Shown here one piece after another: positions 1-4,370 of a DNA stretch of 5,314 nucleotides. Position numbers and translations under genes: made by a program. Under the pieces are notes generated by a model that had not been told where the DNA came from, searched no databases, and saw only the letters and a program-made list of their open reading frames with translations. Origin of the DNA: JAJISK01 sp046759865 (GTDB lineage Archaea; Thermoplasmatota; Thermoplasmata; RBG-16-68-12; JAJISG01); contig JBHIDB010000076.1 of assembly GCA_046759865.1 (NCBI GenBank), forward strand, positions 1 through 5,314, written 5' to 3'. Numbering within the stretch: the stretch's first letter is position 1; the number at the start of each line of letters is the position of its first letter.

Positions 1-14
1 GCGATGCGGTTCTC

Positions 15-23
15 TTTATATAG
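15..23 (+). promoter_or_regulatory. TATA-like element for the HTH regulator gene
   Basis: TTTATATAG is the most AT-rich stretch upstream of the first gene. Its centre is about 26 bases before the GTG at 45, the usual archaeal distance from TATA box to transcription start, so transcription would begin at or next to the start codon (leaderless). A second AT-rich stretch, TTATTTATAG at 29-38, could instead drive a start near base 60 and favour the in-frame ATG at 66. No clear BRE is visible. Confidence 0.6.
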
Positions 24-44
24 AAGGTTATTTATAGTCAAAAG

Positions 45-983
45 GTGGACCGGGCCCAGCTCCTGATGGAGGCGCGCGATCTTCTCGCACACACCGGCTT
101 CTTCGTCAGCGAGCAACATTGGAGCCGGGGCCTGAGCTTCGACCTCGCCGCCCGTCGCGACGATGTGCTCCTGCTGGTCAAGATCCTCCTCAATGTGGAT
201 GCCCTGAGCCAGGATGCTGCCCGCGAATTGAAGGCCATCGCCTACAGCCTCGACGCCGCCACCCTCCTCGTGGGTCTGAAGAGCAGCAGCGGGGCCCTCC
301 AACAGGGCGTCGTCTACTCGCGCTTCGGCATCCCGATCGCCACCCCAAGGACGCTGCAGGAGTTCTTAGAGGAGGGCGTCCCTCCCTTCATCTTCTCGGC
401 CCCTGGGGGCCTCTACGTTCGCCTCAACTCCGACGTCCTGCGTCGGGTCCGGGAGGAGATGGGCATCTCCCTCGGGCAGATGGCCGAGGTCGCCCACGTC
501 TCCCGACGCACGATTCAGATGTACGTGGATGGCATGAGCGCCACGGTCGAAGCGGCGTCGCGCCTGGAGGAGTTCCTCAACGAGCCCCTCGTGCTTCCCC
601 TGGACCCCTTCGGCTCACCGGACGAGGCCGCCGGCCGATCCCGCCGTCCCTCGCCCGCGAAGGACTTTCACGGGATGATCCGAAGTCTCCTCACCAAGCT
701 GGGGTACGACGTCTTCCTCACCCAGCGATCCCCCTTCGACGCCATCACGAAGGACGAGGCGATTCTCTTCCTCGCTGGGATGGATAGGCAGGAGCGTGCG
801 CTTCGTCGGAAGGCCGAGGTCGTGGCCAACCTGTCCAAGGTCGTCGAGAAGGAACCCATCATCTTCGTGTCCCGGCGGGAGAAGATCAGCCTGCGCGGGG
901 TCCCCATCATCGACGCCCTGGAGCTCCGGAAATTGCGGGAGCGGGGGGAGATGGTGGAGCTGGTCGAGGAACGGAAGGAGTAG
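45..983 (+). CDS. Archaeal HTH-type transcriptional regulator (COG1395 family)
   Basis: This 312-residue protein matches from end to end the pattern I know for the archaeal COG1395 family of putative HTH regulators; the true target genes are unknown. Residues 1-110 form an alpha/beta domain with SFDLAARR (31-38) and LLLVKILLNVD (42-52), resembling a restriction-endonuclease-like fold. Residues about 129-182 form an XRE/Cro-type helix-turn-helix (VLRRVREEMGISLGQMAEVA, then HVSRRTIQMY), which should bind DNA. A loose linker rich in Pro, Ser and Arg (190-206) leads to a second alpha/beta domain (208-312) with SPFDAITK and GVPIIDALELRKL. The protein is cytoplasmic, with no membrane segment. The GTG at 45 is chosen because it lies 26 bases after a TATA-like element; the ATG at 66 (residue 8) is the alternative. 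Its stop is three bases from the stop of the convergent GAF-PAS gene. Confidence 0.9.
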   Translation: MDRAQLLMEARDLLAHTGFFVSEQHWSRGLSFDLAARRDDVLLLVKILLNVDALSQDAARELKAIAYSLDAATLLVGLKSSSGALQQGVVYSRFGIPIATPRTLQEFLEEGVPPFIFSAPGGLYVRLNSDVLRRVREEMGISLGQMAEVAHVSRRTIQMYVDGMSATVEAASRLEEFLNEPLVLPLDPFGSPDEAAGRSRRPSPAKDFHGMIRSLLTKLGYDVFLTQRSPFDAITKDEAILFLAGMDRQERALRRKAEVVANLSKVVEKEPIIFVSRREKISLRGVPIIDALELRKLRERGEMVELVEERKE

Positions 984-986
984 ACC

Positions 987-2057
987 TTAGCGGGGGCTCG
1001 AAGCGACCTTCGACCTGCGCTTCGCGGCGGGGGCCTTCGGCTGTGTCCCCTCCTTCCGTCCCTTGGGCGGTTGTCTCTTCTTTGGACTCACTGCCTTCTT
1101 CTTGGGACTGACCGCCTTCTTCGTCGGCGTCGCGGTCTTTTTCTTGGGAATCGCTGCCTTCTTGAACACGAAATAGAGCCGCGACGGTTGCTCTCCGCGA
1201 CCGCGAAGGGCCAAGGCGCGAATGTGACAGTAGACTTTCGTCCCGTTGACCCTCGTGAAGAAGGCCTTCAACCCCTCTGACATCTCCCCGTTTACGAGGG
1301 GTTTCTTCCCCACGAAATCCATCTCCGCCAGCAGCCGCCCCCGGTCATCCTTGGGCTTCAGGACCCGGGCCCAAGGCTTCCCGTGGAGCTGGTCCTCCTT
1401 CCACCCGAGGAACTTCGCGCTCGGTGGAGACAGCCCGCGGACCCGCATTTCGCCGTCCACCTTGATGGCCGCGTCGGCAAGGCTCTCCGCCAAGTCCTCC
1501 AGCTTTCGAAAGGCGCGGTGGGATTCATCCTGCAGCCGTGCGTTCTCCACGGCTGTGGCCACCTGGTTGCCGATGCCGCTGACCACGTTGATCTCCTTGC
1601 TGGTAAAGTAGTGGCGAGACGTTGTGCTATCCAGGGTCATCAGTCCGACGGCCTTCCCGTTGTATACCAGGGGGACAATCAGCATGGACTTGAGCTGCCA
1701 GGCCCCGATGATCTTTTGGGGAAGGAGGTCCTCCTGGGGCAGGTCCCGGACGACGGAAGGGAGCTTCTGGGTGATCACCTTGTTCACGAGTTTGGGGACT
1801 TCGGCATGGCTGAGCTGGCGGTCCATGAGGACCTGGGCAAAGGCGTCCCGCGGGCAGTATGCAACGGCTGGGATCAGGACCTGATTCCGGGGGTCGTCGA
1901 GGAAAATCGCGGCCCGGTCCACCTTCACAAGCTGCGGGGAGATGCGCACCACCGTCCGAAGCACCTCCGACAGATCGGAGAGGTTGCTCACCATCTCCGA
2001 GACGCCGATGAGGGCCGCCAGAATTTGGGTCTCACCCAGATTCCTCTCGTCGAACAT
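987..2057 (-). CDS. GAF-PAS sensory protein with lysine-rich SPKK-repeat tail
   Basis: This 356-residue soluble protein has no kinase, cyclase, phosphodiesterase or HTH output domain that I can recognise. Residues about 28-172 are a GAF domain, seen best in MLIVPLVYNGKAVGLMTLDS (125-144) and the closing helix GIGNQVATAVENARLQ. A short helical linker (173-190) joins it to a PAS domain (about 188-299; SLADAAIKVDGEMRVRG, FLGWKEDQLHGKPWARVLKP). The bound ligand or signal cannot be read from sequence. From residue 299 the chain becomes a strongly basic, Pro/Ala/Lys-rich tail of about 58 residues, beginning with four heptads like KAVSPKK and ending KRRSKVASSPR. Such tails resemble histone H1 C-termini, so nucleic-acid binding is a reasonable inference but not shown. 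It is divergent from the 99-residue gene and convergent with the HTH regulator. The ATG at 2057 is the only good start. Confidence 0.85.
   Translation of the reverse strand: MFDERNLGETQILAALIGVSEMVSNLSDLSEVLRTVVRISPQLVKVDRAAIFLDDPRNQVLIPAVAYCPRDAFAQVLMDRQLSHAEVPKLVNKVITQKLPSVVRDLPQEDLLPQKIIGAWQLKSMLIVPLVYNGKAVGLMTLDSTTSRHYFTSKEINVVSGIGNQVATAVENARLQDESHRAFRKLEDLAESLADAAIKVDGEMRVRGLSPPSAKFLGWKEDQLHGKPWARVLKPKDDRGRLLAEMDFVGKKPLVNGEMSEGLKAFFTRVNGTKVYCHIRALALRGRGEQPSRLYFVFKKAAIPKKKTATPTKKAVSPKKKAVSPKKRQPPKGRKEGTQPKAPAAKRRSKVASSPR
1077..1160 (-). repeat. Four tandem 21-base units encoding SPKK-like heptads
   Basis: In the reading frame of the GAF-PAS gene, 84 bases divide exactly into four 21-base units encoding KAAIPKK, KTATPTK, KAVSPKK and KAVSPKK (residues 300-327). 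The two units nearest the 3' end of the gene (1098-1118 and 1077-1097) encode identical peptides but differ at 3 of 21 bases, all third codon positions. This pattern suggests an old duplication kept under selection for the peptide rather than a fresh replication slip. Confidence 0.85.
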
Positions 2058-2086
2058 GGGGACGGCGAATTATGCCTGACCGCTGT

Positions 2087-2100
2087 GCAAAAAGCTTTCG
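2087..2100 (-). promoter_or_regulatory. Possible BRE/TATA element for the GAF-PAS gene
   Basis: On the minus strand the stretch reads CGAAAGCTTTTTGC: a purine-rich CGAAA like a BRE followed by a T-rich core. The core centre is about 35 bases before the ATG at 2057, predicting a leader of about 9 bases, unlike the leaderless spacing of the other genes. A second AT-rich stretch, GCATAATTC (2067-2075), is too close to the ATG to serve it. The call is weak. Confidence 0.35.
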
Positions 2101-2162
2101 TGGTGGTTATCAGGTGTGGCCAAGGGCCCCCCGCGCCTTCGCTATGTCACACCCTGGCCTAC

Positions 2163-2180
2163 GGGAAAACCCTTTAGAGA
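2163..2180 (+). promoter_or_regulatory. BRE plus TATA-like element for the 99-residue gene
   Basis: GGGAAAACCCTTTAGAGA combines a purine-rich GGGAAAA block, like an archaeal BRE, with the TATA-like CTTTAGA (2172-2178). The TATA centre is 28 bases before the ATG at 2203, so the message would begin within a few bases of that ATG. This decides the start in favour of 2203 and against the upstream in-frame GTG at 2116. Confidence 0.55.
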
Positions 2181-2202
2181 TTGCCGGCTAGGTCCGCAGA
2201 CC

Positions 2203-2502
2203 ATGGACGCCGTGTTTCTCTTCCCGAAGGAGGCCGCCGCCCGGAGTCGCGAGGTCCTGGAGGACGACCTCATCAGCCGTCAGAGCGTGACGCTGCGTGA
2301 TGCGCGCTCCCTGGGGATGGAACGGGACGGGACCCTCGTGTTTATCCAAGGGGATGTGGCGGCCATCCAGCGTTTTGAGGCCCTCGTGGAGAACGCAGCA
2401 GAGCGGCTGGCGGAGGGCGAGGCCGCGTCACTGACGACCCGTCTCCGGAAGGAGGAAGAGGATGCCGCGGAGGGCGTGGGCCTGCTCTTCGGGGGGACGT
2501 AG
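2203..2502 (+). CDS. Small conserved-looking protein, function unknown
   Basis: I do not recognise this 99-residue soluble protein with certainty. Its residues suggest a beta-alpha-beta-beta-alpha order: strand AVFLFP (3-8), helix KEAAARSREVLEDD (9-22), strand SVTLRDARSLG (28-38), strand GTLVFIQGD (43-51), helix VAAIQRFEALVENAAERLAE (52-71). A charged, acidic helix (LRKEEEDAAE, 81-90) and a glycine-rich end GVGLLFGG follow. The order and length recall Pcc1, the small dimerising subunit of the KEOPS tRNA-modification complex, but the hallmark Pcc1 residues near the last helix are not evident, so this is only a suggestion. The ATG at 2203 is chosen because a BRE/TATA-like element lies 28 bases before it; the open frame extends upstream to 2116 with a peptide that looks non-coding. 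The downstream protease gene is on the same strand after 96 bases and appears to have its own promoter. Confidence 0.7.
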   Translation: MDAVFLFPKEAAARSREVLEDDLISRQSVTLRDARSLGMERDGTLVFIQGDVAAIQRFEALVENAAERLAEGEAASLTTRLRKEEEDAAEGVGLLFGGT

Positions 2503-2568
2503 CCGCGAGTCTTCTCCCGGCCTCGCAACCCCTTGCCGTTCTCAGGCCTGAATCCTTGGATGTACCCC

Positions 2569-2576
2569 TTTTTATC
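2569..2576 (+). promoter_or_regulatory. TATA-like element that sets the protease start at 2599
   Basis: TTTTTATC is the clearest AT-rich stretch in the 96 bases before the protease gene. Its centre is 27 bases before the GTG at 2599, matching the spacing seen before other genes here and predicting a leaderless mRNA beginning at that GTG. It lies after the in-frame ATG at 2560 and TTG at 2533, so a transcript from this promoter could not use those starts. Confidence 0.55.
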
Positions 2577-2598
2577 GGAGGACCTCCTGAGAATCGGT

Positions 2599-3963
2599 GT
2601 GAGTGGCCCCGTCGATTCCCCCGAGGCGGAGGTCGTTCCAGTCGCCTGCCCACGCTGTGGGACCTCCTACACAGGCAACTTCTGCCCGAGCTGCGGCTGG
2701 CAGACGGGCGTGCCTCTTCCTGGGCAAACCTCGGCGCTTCGGCCCGCTCTCGGGGTCCTTTGGCTCATCGCCATGATCTTGTTTCTGGTCTACCTCGCCG
2801 CCAGCCTCGGCGCCCTCGTATGGATCAGCCCCGTGATTGTAGACGGCATCTCCGCCGGTGCGTGCGCGGATTGCACGGGCTTCTTCTTCTGGATCAATCC
2901 GCTGAGCCCGAACTTACTGGAGTTCATCGAGGTGGGCGGGCCGGCCCTCCTGACCTGGTTCTTCATCGTGTTTGGGGTGATCTTCGTGATCTTCCTCCAC
3001 CAGCTTCTCTTCCACGGCCGGCGGACCTATCGCGACATGCGTCTTCCGCCGGAGCGGGTCGACAGGAAGCTCGCCTCCCGCAGCCCCGTCGTGGCCGTGG
3101 GACAGGTCTTCATGGCCATCCTCTTCTTCGACACCATTTTTATCCTGATCATCCTGCCCCTCTTGGGCGTCGCCCCGACGCTCCCTCCGTTCTTCACCGA
3201 CGCCCCTGAGTGGTACGTCCTCTATACCGCGGTAAACGCCACCGTCTGGGAGGAGGTGGCGACGCGCGTTCTTCTCATCGGACTCCCCATGGCCCTCGCC
3301 TCCTTGGTCACGCGCCTGTCCGACGTCGTCTCTGGCCAGCGTGTGAAGGGGCAGAGCCGAGGTCGACACCTCGCGGGGTCTTTCAAGTACCTCCTTGGCG
3401 GCCACGTGCACGCGGGCTCGCCTCGGCCCGCGGTCCTTGTCGGGGCGGCCCTCGTCTTCGTCTCTGCAATCATCTTTGGCTACCTCCATGTGCCGGGAGC
3501 GGGCGCTTGGAGGTTCGTGGTTGCCTTCGCGTCAGGGCTGGCCATGGGGTATCTCTTCCTGCGCCACGGAATCGTGGCCTCCATCCTCTTTCACTTCTCC
3601 ATAAACTCGCTCGGCGTTCTGGTCGGCGTGGCAGAGCCCAGCCTCGGGGCCACGGTCGTTGTTGGGCTGCTGTACTGGGCCCTTGTCCTTTTCGGAGCCG
3701 GCTTCCTCGCGTATTATACGAAGCAGCTTGGGGGCTTGCTGCTCCGTCCCCTTTTCAGGTCCCGCCGACAGCCCGCTCCCGTGCCACAGTCGAACCCGGG
3801 CCGGACCGACCCCGAGAGCGAGCTCCTCCTCTTTCCGGTCACGTGCCCCCAGTGTGGCGGCCGCGAGGCCGAGTACCAGGACGGAGCCCTGCTTTGCTCA
3901 CGGTGCGGGACGAGGCTCTCGACCCCCGGACCGGATCGTGGGGGGAGCGAGGTTCTCGATTAG
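2599..3963 (+). CDS. CPBP-family intramembrane metalloprotease with zinc ribbons at both ends
   Basis: This 454-residue membrane protein carries all three CPBP (Rce1/Abi-like) motifs: EEVATR with Glu218, Glu219 and Arg223; FGYLH with Phe293 and His297; and HFSIN with His332 and Asn336. In this family the Glu and His residues hold a catalytic metal and act on substrates inside the membrane; the substrate here is unknown. About seven or eight hydrophobic segments are visible, including near 52-75, 116-137, 167-191, 278-296 and 351-373. A zinc ribbon precedes the first segment (CPRC 17-20, CPSC 29-32) and another follows the last (CPQC 416-419, CSRC 433-436); a CADC pair (89-92) sits in the loop after the first segment. 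The GTG at 2599 is chosen from promoter spacing; starts at 2560 (ATG) or 2533 (TTG) would add 13 or 22 residues before the ribbon. The last 66 bases overlap the convergent UPF0201 gene. Confidence 0.88.
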   Translation: MSGPVDSPEAEVVPVACPRCGTSYTGNFCPSCGWQTGVPLPGQTSALRPALGVLWLIAMILFLVYLAASLGALVWISPVIVDGISAGACADCTGFFFWINPLSPNLLEFIEVGGPALLTWFFIVFGVIFVIFLHQLLFHGRRTYRDMRLPPERVDRKLASRSPVVAVGQVFMAILFFDTIFILIILPLLGVAPTLPPFFTDAPEWYVLYTAVNATVWEEVATRVLLIGLPMALASLVTRLSDVVSGQRVKGQSRGRHLAGSFKYLLGGHVHAGSPRPAVLVGAALVFVSAIIFGYLHVPGAGAWRFVVAFASGLAMGYLFLRHGIVASILFHFSINSLGVLVGVAEPSLGATVVVGLLYWALVLFGAGFLAYYTKQLGGLLLRPLFRSRRQPAPVPQSNPGRTDPESELLLFPVTCPQCGGREAEYQDGALLCSRCGTRLSTPGPDRGGSEVLD

Positions 3964-4293
3964 GCCCCGGAGATCATCCGAGACAACGGTCACGCAGATG
4001 TCGCCTAAGGGGGCATGGGCGGAGAAGGAGACCCGTCCGGCGTAAGCCGCCTGCTTGTTGAGGTAAAAGACCAGGCGGTTCTCCTGAATGGATCCTTTCA
4101 GCAGCTCCCGAGCGGAAGCCCGGATGTGCTGCCGCTGGAGGAGTTCGGCGAGTCGGTCCAGGGAGCCTGCCTTCCCGGTGATTCCTTTCCCGACCGTGAG
4201 TTGTGCTTCGGGAAAGATGTTGAGGACGGCCGTACGCACCTTCTCGGCGGTCTCTGTCGCTCGTCGGGGGGTTTCCACGTACGCCTCGTCCAC
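3898..4293 (-). CDS. UPF0201/DUF54 RNA-binding protein (COG1931-like)
   Basis: This 131-residue protein has the signature of the archaeal UPF0201/DUF54 family, predicted to bind RNA and loosely linked in the literature to the archaeal exosome; no enzyme activity is expected. Visible hallmarks are TETAEKVRTAVLNIFP (13-28), a glycine-containing turn GKGITGKAGSLDRLAELLQR (35-54), RQHIRASAR (54-62), FYLNKQAAYAGRVSF (76-90), PLGDI (95-99) and the closing LIENLAPPT (111-119). The GTG at 4293 is chosen: family members begin just before this conserved strand, a purine-rich GGATGGGG lies just upstream, and a TATA-like CTATAG is about 25 bases before it. The frame is open to an ATG at 4392, but that would cross the divergent DP1 start and adds a proline- and arginine-rich peptide that does not look native. 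The 3' end overlaps the protease gene, so the tail after LAPPT is antisense to its last cysteine pair. Confidence 0.88.
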   Translation of the reverse strand: MDEAYVETPRRATETAEKVRTAVLNIFPEAQLTVGKGITGKAGSLDRLAELLQRQHIRASARELLKGSIQENRLVFYLNKQAAYAGRVSFSAHAPLGDICVTVVSDDLRGLIENLAPPTIRSGGREPRPAP

Positions 4294-4315
4294 GCTTCCC
4301 CATCCTGCCGTCCGG

Positions 4316-4321
4316 CTATAG
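4316..4321 (-). promoter_or_regulatory. TATA-like element for the UPF0201 gene
   Basis: CTATAG, the same on both strands, is centred about 25 bases before the GTG at 4293 on the minus strand. This fits a leaderless or nearly leaderless transcript and supports the short form of the protein. A purine-rich GGATGGGG directly before the GTG could also serve as a weak ribosome binding site if a leader exists. Confidence 0.4.
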
Positions 4322-4341
4322 GTTGGTGCGTCGGGAAGCTT

Positions 4342-4349
4342 CTTTAACA
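4342..4349 (+). promoter_or_regulatory. polB: TATA-like element for the DP1 gene
   Basis: CTTTAACA is the only AT-rich stretch upstream of the DP1 gene on the plus strand. Its centre is about 26 bases before the ATG at 4371, again giving a predicted transcription start at the start codon. The GAAGCTTC palindrome at 4335-4342 abuts it. Confidence 0.45.
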
Positions 4350-4368
4350 CGCCCCTCCATCCGGGGCG
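4350..4368. promoter_or_regulatory. Inverted repeat between the DP1 TATA element and start codon
   Basis: CGCCCC (4350-4355) and GGGGCG (4363-4368) are a perfect 6-base inverted repeat around a 7-base spacer, ending two bases before the DP1 ATG. If transcription starts at the ATG this is not in the mRNA, so it would act as DNA, for example as an operator blocking initiation. In GC-rich DNA such a short dyad may arise by chance. Confidence 0.3.
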
Positions 4369-4370
4369 GA

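Noticed and set aside
119..787. Plus-strand open frame (222 codons) inside the HTH regulator
   Set aside because: An Arg/Pro/Gly-rich product, in a different frame from the recognised regulator.
2111..2158. Imperfect inverted repeat with GGTGTGGCC and CACACCCTGGCC between the divergent genes
   Set aside because: The matching blocks are in different order in the two arms and the perfect part is only six bases; likely chance in GC-rich DNA.
1383..2177. Long plus-strand open frame (264 codons) opposite the GAF-PAS gene
   Set aside because: Its product is His/Asp/Gly-rich with no domain pattern, while the minus strand gives clear GAF and PAS motifs. It is an antisense by-product of GC-rich coding sequence.
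2533..2598. Longer protease N-terminus from TTG 2533 or ATG 2560
   Set aside because: The TATA-like element at 2569-2576 lies downstream of both starts and is spaced for the GTG at 2599. ATG 2560 stays possible if another promoter or readthrough is used.
2914..3489. Minus-strand open frame (191 codons) opposite the protease
   Set aside because: It encodes a highly charged low-complexity peptide made by reading hydrophobic membrane codons backwards.
3210..4061. Plus-strand open frame (283 codons) over the protease 3' half
   Set aside because: An Arg/Pro/Gly-rich out-of-frame product; the protease frame carries the catalytic motifs and the zinc ribbon.
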